A DNA stretch of 64,000 bases, from positions 3,440,001 through 3,504,000 of the forward strand of contig OU015650.1 of the NCBI GenBank assembly GCA_907165275.2. The letters are read 5' to 3'. The notes beneath the pieces are model-generated. The model saw only the letters and a list, made by a program, of their open reading frames with translations, did no database searches and was not told where the DNA came from. The stretch is from Zygaena filipendulae (lineage: Eukaryota; Arthropoda; Insecta; Lepidoptera; Zygaenidae). This document shows positions 22,375 through 32,246 of the stretch, piece after piece (the first letter of the stretch is position 1; every line of letters starts with the position of its first letter). The translations under genes and the position numbers were made by a program.

Positions 22375-23540
22375 ATGTTCACCGATTACTCGAAGACGGC
22401 TGGACCGATTTGAAAAATTCTTTTTTTGTTTGAAAGGGTTTACTCCCAATTAGGTCCCATTGCCACCAAGTCGGGATCTGATGATGGGATCTTGGAGAAA
22501 TCGAGGGAACTCTTCAAAAATTATAGGCACACCTATAGCGATTTGGGTATTTTTTATAGTATATCGTTCATTTGCTTTTGGAAAGCTAAATTTGAAGAAG
22601 TGGAACTGATGATGAAGACCACAGATGGTCATCGGAACTACTCAACAATATACGTATTTCACGGGTTCCGATTGGAGCGATTTCAAAAATTGTTTTTTTG
22701 TTTGAAAGAAGATACTCCCAAATTGATTCCGTTGTTCCCAAATCGAGATCTGATGATGGGATCTTGGAGTAATCGAGGGAACTCATCAAAAATTATAGGT
22801 ACATCTATAGCGATTTTTGTATTTTTTATAGTAAATCGTTTATTTGCTTTCGGAAAGCAAAATTTGAAGAAATGGAACTGATGATGAAGACCACAGATGG
22901 TCATTGGAACTACTCAATAATGGGTATTTCACGGGTTCCGAATCGTTAACTTTAATATGGTTTCTAAACAATTTATGTTCATCACAATGTATATGGTGAA
23001 GTGGAACTGATGGTGATGTACCAGGAGAACTCCTCAAAAATTTACGTCCCTGCATTGGGAAAAGCAATAATTTGTAAAAGGTGATGAGCAGTTGAGATAA
23101 GGCTATTGTAACTTAGATAAATTACAAACCGACTTACTAAAAATCAAGAAATAAACAAAATTTTAACAAAAAAATTAAAACCGACTTCCAAAAACACAAA
23201 CAAAAAAGCTAAAAATAACAAAATACCGATTTAATCCAAAAGACAAAAACACGTAATATTATTATTGGTTTGTGCTACCACTGATCGGTATGAAGTCGGT
23301 GACAAGCCAAATTTGGAGGGGGTAGATGGGCTAAGTCTACTCCCGCCACCAGCTCTTCGTCAGCAGAACAACCCAACTGGGCAGACACCAGCGGGCTTGT
23401 CACCGAATTCAAACCGATCAGTGGTAGCACAAACCAATAATAATATTACGTGTTTTTGTCTTTTGGATTAAATCGGTATTTTGTTATTTTTAGCTTTTTT
23501 GTTGGTGTTTTTGGAAGTCGGTTTTAATTTTTTTGTTAAA
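22258..23540 (-). mobile_element. Compound foldback element, copy B (inverted)
   Basis: Same architecture as copy A but reversed. AACCGACTTCCAAAAAGGAG is at the left, then a 63-base T-run (22,308-22,370) flanked by ATGTATG on both sides, then two tandem blocks with GAAGTGGAACTGATGATGAA. The foldback part (about 23,170-23,530) ends in TTTTTGGAAGTCGGT. The long plus-strand open frames at 22,160-22,881 are repeat translations: one contains the poly-Phe from the T-run. No enzyme domain is present, so the element is non-autonomous. Confidence 0.8.
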
Positions 23541-23564
23541 ATTTTGTTTTCATCACACAAAGTC

Positions 23565-23645
23565 CACCCCCACCGGGAATCGAACCCGGAACCCTTGATT
23601 AGCGGCTAGGTATGGTGACCTCTTCGCCAACCGGGTCGCAAATCG
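23565..23645 (-). repeat. tRNA-derived SINE head
   Basis: On the minus strand CCCGGTTGGCGAAGAGGTCA gives an A-box-like TGGCGAAGAGG, and GGGTTCCGGGTTCGATTCCC holds a B-box GGTTCGATTCC. A GGTGGGGGTGGACTTTGTG tail follows. The anticodon stem does not close properly, so a SINE is more likely than a functional tRNA. It abuts the end of copy B. Confidence 0.6.
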
Positions 23646-24850
23646 TACCCATTTGACAGGTTGAGAACTTGAGAACCATAGCGGTATTCAAATGACACCT
23701 TTGAGAAATGATGAAAAACTTTGATTAAAGCTTTGATGTTAAAGTAACAATAAATAAAGTATGCAATAAAGAATGCAGTAAAGTATACTGTATTGTGTAA
23801 AAATTTTCGGAAACTGGAAATATTAGAAAAGTAATCATAGTTAGTTGTCATACTAGTAAGTATATAGTTAGTCGGTTTAGGAAAGTGGACGTTTTTAGAA
23901 AAGTGATCTTTTTCGACCTAAAGGAATTGGTTTTTTTTTTTGTTTTCATTTTCAACCCGTAATTTATTTCGTACACACCTACTTATTGTATATTTCGACG
24001 CTTTACAAAATGTCGGCGATCAGGCAAACTGTATAGTGTCAAATAAATTGGATTAAATAGGGGTACCTCTCGAAGGAATCGCACGTTAAGTTTGTGAACG
24101 AAAGTAATTGTTAGTACCTACCCTTTACTAACCAAAGCTAAAAGCTATAGCAAGACTCTCTGGAAAACCAATATTGCCTATAAACGTGTTAGTTGCTACT
24201 GTACAACCACCAAAGAAGTTAACTGTTATCAAAGAGAGTTTTTATCTAATAATACCTTTTTATCATCAAAGGATCAAAGGAGAAATTCTATTGTGAAGGT
24301 GATACTTTTATTTTCTAAAATCTTCAACCATTAATTGAACCATTCAACGGAATATAATTATTAATTGCAAACATAATTGCATAGCGGCTAAAGAAACAAA
24401 CATTCATTTTTTCTTCCGTTGAAATCCTTCTCGAGTAGGTACGCGCACCAAATTTTCATTGTAATTCCGGGACCGTGTGTACAAAGCAAAAATATGATGT
24501 AAACCTCCTTAAATCCGTGACCTAAATCTATAGTATCATGTTATTGAGCATTTTTAATCTGTGGCTGTCTGTACAAGGCAGCTGGCAGCTAGTCCCGGGA
24601 GAGCGTAGGCGTCTCCAGCCCGGATGGCACCCACGTGACGTCGCACATCACTAGCACCGGGCACCCCACCATGGAATCCCCGGGGATTTTATCGATAATT
24701 ACTTTTCGTTTACTCTTACATCCCTTATATAATATATATCTAATAATTAAGTACCTATAACACTCACGTAAAATGTTTTTGACATTTAACTTAATTAGAT
24801 AAGTTTTATTTTTAACATCTTCAATTACTAGACCCTGTTTTATACGTATT
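23646..24850. other. Non-coding stretch, nothing recognised
   Basis: AT-rich. A GC-richer patch at 24,585-24,700 has ACGTGACGTCG and is not repeated elsewhere. The 186-codon minus frame (24,589-25,149) runs through a Helitron and is not a gene. Confidence 0.35.
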
Positions 24851-24854
24851 ATAT

Positions 24855-25060
24855 AACTAGCTGTTCCCTGCGGTTTCATCCGCGTTAATTTCGGAGTTCC
24901 GGGACAAAAGTACTCTATGTCTTCCTCTGTACCCCTGACAACGTGTACATGCAAAATTTCATGACGATCGGTTGAGCCGTTAAGGCGTGAAAGCGTAACA
25001 GACAAAAAGACACAGTTACCTATTTTCACGTTTATAATATTAGTAGGTATATTAGCTAGG
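24855..25060 (-). mobile_element. Full-length Helitron copy
   Basis: Plus strand begins AACTAGCTGTTCCCTGCGGT and ends CACGTTTATAATATTAGTAG. It contains the ATGACGATCGGTTGAGCCGT and AAGGCGTGAAAGCGTAACAG motifs in good condition. Confidence 0.8.
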
Positions 25061-25528
25061 TATAACAACTTTGTAAATAAAACATGTAATAATGGATTCA
25101 TTTTTATTGAAATAAGAAGAAGCTGGGTTCCCAAACTTTCTATTAACAATTAAATCCTTATATGTCACTAGATTTTTAAATCGATAAAAGTACCTACAAA
25201 ATAGTACTGACACTTCTAATGACACTGTGATTTCTAGTCATTCAGATAATAACGGCTAAAAGTGAATACTCATTTACTGGCTACCTAATGACGAAATGTG
25301 GAAAAATATTTGACCATGAACCTGAGCAGGCAATTTGAAGGAGCTAAGAAAATATCCCAGAGGTGGTTACCAAGTGGTTATCAAAGTTCACGAGGGTAAA
25401 ACTAGCAATATTTGGTGTTTATTGTTCAATAAAATATTAACTAATCTAACTATATTAATTACTCAGCCGTCTCTAATCAAATTATTACGAGAGATTTCCT
25501 TTCTGTGAACTTCTCTTTTATTATTTTA

Positions 25529-25770
25529 CTAGTTGTGCCCCGCGGTTTTAGCCGCGTTAATTTCAGAGTTTCCGCGAGAATTCCGGGACAAAAAGTACCC
25601 TATGTGTTAATCTGATGTATAAGCTATATTATTGTAAAGTTTCATTTAAATCCATTCAGTGGTTTTTCCGTGAAAGAGTAACAAACATCCATCCATCCAT
25701 CCATCCATCCATCCATCCATTCTTAAAAACTTTCGCATTTGTAATATTTAGTAGGATTAGTAGGATTTCT
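25529..25770 (-). mobile_element. Helitron copy carrying a (CATC)n microsatellite
   Basis: Plus strand begins ACTAGTTGTGCCCCGCGGTT and ends TTTGTAATATTTAGTAGGAT. Near the 5' end of the element is a pure CATC repeat (25,686-25,720). The same position in the copy at 38.3 kb has a shorter ATCCATCCGTCCATCC, so the repeat grew inside the transposon. Confidence 0.75.
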
Positions 25771-26530
25771 TAGAAACGCGACTGAAGGGTAGAGTGTCTT
25801 AATAAACTTAATTATATTAAAATTTGGCAAATCCCTTTTACGCCACACTCTTCCAGGTCAAGACTCTCATGTGAATATTCTTCATTAGATCGATCGGTTG
25901 GTATCACATTGCGCGGTATAATCACATTATGTTGAACAGAACGGCGGCGTGTAAAAGATTTTTTCACTGTATTTACCTCAGAAAGGGCCCGCGTTCACGC
26001 TCTCACGCTTCTGTTAACCTTTTGAGAAAAAACCCGATGAGCCGTGGGAAATGGGATGGTGACGTCATTATTGCTGATTAACCTTGTGGTGATTTTAATA
26101 AATATTTGTCCTGGGCGACTTCAGCGAGATAATTTCCCGAGTGAAAGTAAATACTTACATATGAAAGGACCCCAGTTTTACTGTATTTTGCGACACGAAG
26201 ACACACTAAGAAATAATTTTTGAAAACTCAACCATTAAGAGGGTAACGAAATGTGTTAAAAAATATAATGGAAATATATAACTGTAATATTGTAAATAAA
26301 CAGTATTGAAGTTTCTGTTGAAATCATGAAAATCGGTGTCTGGACTCTTCTACATCACTCAGCGTTAGGTTCATTTTGTGCGCTATCAGATTCCAGTAGC
26401 GTGAATATTTAAGAGGATTATTGTGCCTTAAATTAAATATATACCTACCTACCTACCTACCTACCTACTTATAGGTAAGTATCAGGACTAATACATAACA
26501 AGCAGCAGTTTCTGGCTGTAATTGGGTATT
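25771..26530. other. Non-coding stretch with CRE and ACCT microsatellite
   Basis: It contains a full CRE TGACGTCA at 26,060-26,067 in a GC-richer patch and an (ACCT)n run at 26,443-26,468. No gene is recognised. Confidence 0.4.
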
Positions 26531-26532
26531 CT

Positions 26533-26850
26533 CCAAGGTATGAATATCAAAATTCTAATTAGTCCGTCAGTTAGAAAATAAAAAAATAATAGACACGTAT
26601 TTTTTGCTTTTTCCCTTTAATGAAAATGAACATAGATAAAGCGCATTCAAGTTTAGGGTGGGGGGCTCGTGACGTCAATATTCATTATAAGCGCCATACA
26701 AACCGCACCGAATTGTGACGTCACGCGAAATTTCAACTCAATGTATCTCTGTTATTTTTTGAGTACGTAAAAAAAGAAAAAATACGTGTCCAATATTTTT
26801 TACTAATCTACACGACGGACTAAAAAAAATTTTTTTGTCAAGTAGCCAAT
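26533..26850. mobile_element. CRE-bearing foldback MITE, copy 3
   Basis: Best-preserved copy. AATTCTAATTAGTCCGTCAG is at the left and ACACGACGGACTAAAAAAAA at the right. Two CREs lie in inverted context (26,670-26,677 and 26,716-26,723) on either side of a short centre. Confidence 0.75.
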
Positions 26851-26974
26851 TGTTGACAAGATTTAAAGTTGAATTAACAACTCATTGAGTCGTGTTCTTA
26901 GAATTTCTAAATTTATTAATTTTGAAAGAATAGTAGAATAAGTTATGCACTATGCAATTATTAATGAAGTAGTA

Positions 26975-27088
26975 GGTTGTACACGTTGTCAGGAGTAAAG
27001 AGAAGGATATAGGGTACTTTTTATCCCGGAAATCCCGCGGGAACTCCAAAATTACCGGAAGTGAAACCGTCGGGGACAGCTATTAATA
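26975..27088 (+). mobile_element. Helitron 3' end fragment
   Basis: ACACGTTGTCAGGAGTAAAG, TATCCCGGAAATCCCGCGGG and GAAACCGTCGGGGACAGCTA mark the 3' half of a plus-strand copy. The 5' half is absent. Confidence 0.7.
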
Positions 27089-27219
27089 ATGTAGAAAAGA
27101 AAATATTATGCTTAAAAGTTATGTCATATGCTTGAGTTTCCAATGAAGACATTAAGCTTAGCGTACTATACATATAGGTAAACATATCCATGATTACGTA
27201 ACATTAGATTTAACGCTGT

Positions 27220-27650
27220 AATTATTGTTACAGGGTAAGCCAAGCTTGGTTAGGCGCATAGTGCGGCATAACAAACCCACCCAAAAACACACTGACCTAA
27301 CTAACACCCAGTCCCCAGCCTCCCCACCCGGCTACCTCCCTCCGACTACAATTTACCCACACAGCCGAATTTGCGTAGGCCGCATAATAACTTAACCTTT
27401 CATGCGCACATCGAAACCTTTTCTGGCGTAGGTAGGTACCTACACATATAAAATGAAATCACATATAAAAAAACTCTACGTGTACTACTAGCGGATGGGG
27501 GAAACCAGGATAAAGTGAACTATGAACTTCACACTCTACTCGAAGCAAGGCGTGACGTGCAAATTGTTTGCAACAACGATAGTAACGGAATTTGCAGCAT
27601 TGCGATAGTAGTACGCCTGCCCAGTAACTTTGATAATAATTTTAAATGAA
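27220..27650. other. Non-coding stretch, C-rich patch
   Basis: After TTATTGTTACAG (acceptor-like, ends about 27,232) lies a C-rich segment with CCCAGTCCCCAGCCTCCCCA to about 27,360. It has no donor of good quality nearby and no open frame of note. It could be an alternative non-coding exon, but the support is weak. Confidence 0.25.
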
Positions 27651-27867
27651 ATACATACAAAATTACCTAATTAAGTACAAATACCTGATAATGTGCTGTG
27701 AATGCAATTTTATGTTTTGTTTTTGTTGCACAAAAACGGAAAACTGGTAGGTTTTTCTGCACTTACCTACCTAATTAAATACCTACGCAAGTGATTTTTA
27801 TTTGCAGGAATTAACATTTCGAAACATTATTTTAATTATATAGCATTAAGTAATACTTAAAAATAAT

Positions 27868-28125
27868 AACAACACCGTTGGTGTAGTGGAAAGATTACTG
27901 ACTGCTACGCCAGGTGTCGTGGGTTCGATCCCCTCATCAGGGTGAACATTTTTGTAATAAATATAAAAAATAAAATAAAAAACCTTGACCTTTCCTCTGA
28001 GTCTAGGTATCATAAGTACGTATATAATATTCATTCGTATGGTACCCATAACACTTAGCTATGCTTAGTTTGGGAATAGGTGGCACTGAGTGATAATGTC
28101 CAAGCATTATTATAAATAATAATTT
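27868..28125 (+). repeat. Full-length tRNA-derived SINE
   Basis: The head has an A-box TGGTGTAGTGG and B-box GGTTCGATCCC at tRNA-like spacing. The body carries GGTACCCATAACACTTAGC, and the tail reads TGATAATGTCCAAGCATTAT followed by AT-rich repeats. A sister copy at 62,600-62,745 shares the same tail (TGATAATGTCCAAATATTAT). Confidence 0.8.
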
Positions 28126-28432
28126 AAACCAGTAACCTCACAAGTCACAGCATTGATATTTGAATGGGTTTTATGCGTTTTAGATCAGTTTTGCGGTTAG
28201 ATTCCCTTTATGATGACTTCATGCGAGTAGGTATCTCCCGTTAGTCACGTAGGTATTGTTTTTGCCTCCTGATAAGTTGTATTACGGACCTATAGACATA
28301 AAAACAATTATTTATTTTACACAAAATAGTATAATATAATATTTTGTAGAGTTTATTATAATATCCGATGATGACAAAGACAAACTTCCTAATAAAATAA
28401 GGGATTTTTAACGTTATTAATTTATTATGTAT

Positions 28433-28786
28433 TATACAACGTGTTAATGAATTAACTGAAAACCTGATACACCCCATTTAAAAAAATAAACAATAATATG
28501 ATTAAAATATATTTTATGTCGAAAAAATTTATAATTTAAAAGTTATTCCACATTAATTTGGAGGTAACCTATGTACGAAATTACAAGCGCTACGCCCGCA
28601 CCTACCGGTTCGAATTTTTTGCTGCGAGTGGCGTACGCGCCAAATATTGTATTATAAACAATTTAGACATGGGCTAGTAAAAATGAAAAAATATAACCTA
28701 TATGAAAACATAGTGCGATCGATTCGCTAGTCGATTCTGAACAAACTACTTTCTAGTTTTCAGTTAATTCATTAACACGTTGTATA
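28433..28786. mobile_element. Unclassified 354-bp element with 31-bp perfect terminal inverted repeats
   Basis: 28,433-28,463 and 28,756-28,786 are exact inverted copies (ACAACGTGTTAATGAATTAA in the left arm). The interior has a GC-rich core at 28,585-28,645 with TACCGGTTCGAA and GAGTGGCGTACGCGCC, and no open frame. This is MITE-like. The possible target duplication is TA or TAT, and I cannot decide which. No other copy was seen in the window. Confidence 0.7.
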
Positions 28787-29320
28787 TGTATGTTAGTATT
28801 TTTGTTGTTTTCACAAAATTTAAAGACAGTTTTGGTTTTGGTCACACAATTTAAGGACAGCTTTATCTTTTGAATTACTGTTTTTCATGGTTTATAAAAT
28901 AATACAAATAGGTACCTAAATAAAAATATTTAGCAACTGAGTAGATACATACTAAACTTGGCTACCTACTTACCTATCATAATTTATTTATTTATGTAAG
29001 GTACGTAGGTACAGTACATAAATAAATAAATAATGATATAGGTAAGTAACTAAATCTACGTAAATGTTGTGTTTCTTCGTTTCTACACAGGGTTTTTTAT
29101 GTAGGAAACGCCTCCAACGATTTTCACGAAATTTAGTATGCTTATATGAAAACTTAGTTTTATCCGTGTTTTTAGCCAATTAAAATAAGTGTTTGGTAAG
29201 CTTTTCTACTTAACAACAGATGACTCAAGTTTTTAAACAAATTATTCAACCCTTACAACTAATCCCCGCTCAGAAGACTCTGTGACTGTAAATTCACTTC
29301 TGTATAACAAAATAGGTAGT

Positions 29321-30632
29321 TAAAACCGACTTCCAAAAATACAAAACTAAAAAGCTAAAAATACCAAATACCGATTCAATTCAAAAGACAAAAGAAAAAA
29401 AACATCTTGAGGAAACCATAGCATGGTGGTAGGGCGCTCTCTAGTGCCCGGCTGGCTAGCTACCACCTTCAAATTGCAAATCTGTCGCCAAGCAACAAAC
29501 GGTTTGTTCCAGCAGCCCCACTTGAAAGTCATGCAGTTCCCATCCCCATTCCAGGTCGGCAACCCATCTGCATGCCTTCTAGTGTTGCAGATGTACATAG
29601 GCGACGGTAATCACTTACCATCAGGTGTACCACTTGCCCGTTTGCCCCCCATTCACATAAAAAAACACTTAATATTATTATTGGTTTGTGCTACCACTGA
29701 TCGGTTTGAATTCGGTACCAAGCCCGCTTGTGTCTGCCCACTTGAGTTGTTCTGCTCACGACGAGCTCGTGGCGGGAGTGGACTTAGCCCATCCACCCAC
29801 TGCCTATTTGGCTTGTCACCGACTTCAAATAGGTCAATGGTAGCACAAACCAATACGGCAAAAAAAAAAAATAGTTAAAAATTATAAAGACAAAAATACA
29901 CGTAATATTATATTACGTTTATTTTTGTCTTTTGGATTAAATCAGTATTTTGTTATTTTTAGCTTTTTAGTTTTGAGTTTTTGGAAGTCAGTTTGAATTT
30001 TTTTGGTAAAATTTTGTTTATTTCTGGCTTTTAAGTGAGTCGGTTTGTAATTACAGTCGCCTTAATGTCAACTGCTCATCATCTTTTACAAAATAATGCT
30101 TTTCCCGATGCAGGGACGTTAATTGTTGAGGAGTTCTCCTAGTACATCACCATCAGTTCCACTTCGCCATATACATCGTGAGGAGCATAAATTGTTTAGA
30201 AACCATATTAAAATTAACGAATCGGAATCCGTGAAATAGCTATTATTGAGTAGTTCCGATGACCATCTGTGGTCTTCATCATCAGTTCCGCTTCTTCAAA
30301 TTTGCGTTTCAAAAGCAAACAAACGATTTACAAACAAACAAACAAACAAACAAACAAACAAACAATAAAAATACAAAAATCGCTATATATATGCCTACAA
30401 TTTTTGAAGAGTTCTCTCGATTTCTCCATGGTCCCATCATCAAATCCTGATTTGGTGGCAATGGGACCAACTTGGGAGTATACCTACCCTATCAAACAAA
30501 AAAAAAACCTTTCCAAATCAATCATCCAACCATCTTCGAGTAATCGATGAAAAGACATAAAAATAAAGTTAAAAAAAACATACATACATACAGCCGAATA
30601 CAGAACCTGCTCCTTTTTGGAAGTCGGTTAAA
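29321..30632 (+). mobile_element. Compound foldback element, copy C
   Basis: Same order as copy A: ACCGACTTCCAAAAATACAA at the left, TTGGTTTGTGCTACCACTGA foldback arms, and CTCCTTTTTGGAAGTCGGTT at the right. The poly-A site of copy A is replaced by AT-rich sequence, and a (CAAA)n run (30,331-30,364) has expanded inside. The left arm is interrupted by another repeat (29,398-29,665). Frames over it, including the 151-codon one at 29,423-29,878, are not genes. Confidence 0.8.
29398..29665 (+). mobile_element. Inserted retroelement 3' end (LINE or SINE) inside copy C
   Basis: The segment from about GAGGAAACCATAGCATGG to TGCCCCCCATTCACATAAAA is absent from copies A and B. It ends with GCGACGGTAATCACTTACCA, then TCAGGTGTACCACTTGCCCG and an A-run. 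That ending is typical of abundant lepidopteran non-LTR retroelement 3' ends. Class assignment beyond that is uncertain. Confidence 0.6.
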
Positions 30633-30641
30633 AATTCATAA

Positions 30642-30958
30642 TTGGCTACTTGAAAAAAATTTTTTTTTAGTCCGTCTTGTAGATTAGTAAAAAATATTGG
30701 ACACGTATTTTTTCATTTTTTACGTAATCAAAAAATAACGGCGATAAATTGAGTCGAAATTTCGCGTGACGTCACAACCCCGTGCAGTTTATATGGGGCT
30801 TATAATTAATATTGACGTCACCCTAAACTTTAACGCGCTTTATCTCTGTTTATTTTCATTAATTTGAAAAAGAAAGAAATACGTGTCTATTATTTTTTTA
30901 TTTTCTAACTGACGCACTAATTAGAATTTTGATTTTCATACCCTGGAAAATACCCAAT
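30642..30958. mobile_element. CRE-bearing foldback MITE, copy 4
   Basis: TTTTAGTCCGTCTTGTAG is at the left and CTGACGCACTAATTAGAATT at the right. CREs are at 30,767-30,774 and 30,813-30,820. It lies about 10 bp from the right end of copy C. Confidence 0.75.
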
Positions 30959-31269
30959 TATGTACCTTGAATATAGTTGTCAATTTTTCTTGCTGACAGG
31001 CATTATAGCAAGAAAGCAAAATAAAAGAGACTTAAGGTTTTCCATATACGTACCTATAAAACTATAACATATTATAACAGGTGTAGAAGCTGAAGTCATA
31101 CTTAAGATGAGTTTTTCAAATTTTTCCAATTTTAGACGCTCTATTTAATCGATAAATTATTGTCACTGTCTCTCACGACATTGTACAACTTTCTGAGAGA
31201 AATTGCCGAATATTAGCGATTGATCGAAATCTTGAACAATGCTGTCTGTAATAATGAACAAAATCTTAT

Positions 31270-31472
31270 CTATCCTAATATTATAAAGAAAAAAGATTTG
31301 ATTTTTTGTTTGTTTGTTACATTTTAACTCAAAAACTACTGGACCGATTTCGAAAATTCTTTCACCATTAGATCACATCGCACATTATCCTTAAGTAAGG
31401 CTATATTATAATCCGGAATTCCCGCAGGAACCCCGAAATTATCGCGGGTGAAACCGCGCGGGACAGCTAGTT
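31270..31472 (+). mobile_element. Full-length Helitron copy
   Basis: TCCTAATATTATAAAGAAAA at the 5' end, AAACTACTGGACCGATTTCG, TAATCCGGAATTCCCGCAGG, and a CGCGGGTGAAACCGCGCGGG hairpin then CAGCTAG|T. Both ends are intact, so this is a good reference copy for the family. Confidence 0.8.
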
Positions 31473-31566
31473 ATTTTATAAAGATAGAAGAAGGACCTTA
31501 GGAAACAATCAAAACAAAATCCCGTAAACTATTCTTCGCCGTCTCCTAATGTGCATCCATACTAAT

Positions 31567-31775
31567 TCCTACTAATATTAAAAATGCGAAACTAACTCTG
31601 TCTGCCTGTCTTTCTTTCTGTCTGTTACGCTTTCACGCCTTAACGACTCATCATTAAAATTTTGCATACATACTGCATACATTTTGCTGTCAGCGGTACA
31701 GAGAAGAAGGGGTACTTTTTGTCCCGGAATTCCCGCGGAGACTCCGAATTTAATGCGGGTAGGGAACAGCTAGTA
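31567..31775 (+). mobile_element. Helitron copy, hairpin damaged
   Basis: 5' end CCTACTAATATTAAAAATGC, then CTGTTACGCTTTCACGCCTT and TGTCCCGGAATTCCCGCGGA. The 3' hairpin has lost one arm (ATGCGGGTAGGGAACAGCTAG). Confidence 0.75.
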
Positions 31776-32158
31776 TTATACATGTGAAAAACACTCTGTC
31801 TGTCTATCTATCACCTTTTTACGCCTTGACGTTAAGATTCGTTAATTTTAGAGGTAGACCGTAAAACTCGTGGTTAGGATACACTTGCGTGGTATGTAAC
31901 GTTAGGTCACACCGATTTGCATAACGACCTAACTATCAGCCCACATGACCTCGTTTTTTTAGCTAATCCAACTACTCGGTCTACGTGCTACCAGCATTTC
32001 GCTAGAGCACCCATGTTTATAAATGGTTCGCTATTTACTTGAGCGAATGAGTCTCGGAGTCTTATCGCAAAACATGTGATTTCTTTCAGACAACCGCTGC
32101 TAGTTAAGACAGGGAGGGAGAATGGTATAATAATGTTTGTAATTTATTTTGTTATCAG

Positions 32159-32246
32159 GTAGCTGTTGACGTCTGCATAAGCCAGCCACCCGGCATTTCT
32201 CACTTCATACCCCGTTCCTAAAACCTTATTCAAGATTGCTGCCACC
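32159..32246 (+). other. Mef2: Mef2 5' UTR part of the first coding exon
   Basis: An acceptor (TTATTTTGTTATCAG) ends at 32,158, and the next 88 nt run without interruption into the start codon. The AG right before means at least one further non-coding exon lies upstream, as in other insect Mef2 genes. The start context GCCACCATGG is an optimal Kozak sequence and fixes the initiation codon. Confidence 0.75.

Noticed and set aside
22160..22453. 97-codon frame with a long poly-Phe run
   Set aside because: The poly-Phe is a translation of a 63-base T-run within a repeat.
23567..23640. tRNA gene on the minus strand
   Set aside because: Good internal promoter boxes but no proper cloverleaf closure; tRNA-derived SINE is the better explanation.
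24589..25149. 186-codon open frame on the minus strand
   Set aside because: It runs through a complete Helitron (24,855-25,060) and AT-rich flanks. No domain, and its composition changes at the repeat border.
27868..27945. tRNA gene
   Set aside because: A- and B-boxes are present but the acceptor and anticodon stems do not pair, and the sequence continues into a SINE body and tail found elsewhere.
29423..29878. 151-codon plus-strand frame
   Set aside because: It covers a retroelement 3' end inserted into copy C and then the foldback arm; not a gene.
12043..29965. MEF2 sites (CTAAAAATAA) in the foldback elements as functional Mef2 autoregulation
   Set aside because: The degenerate consensus is expected about 20-30 times per 64 kb of AT-rich DNA and these lie in repeat arms, so no function is claimed.
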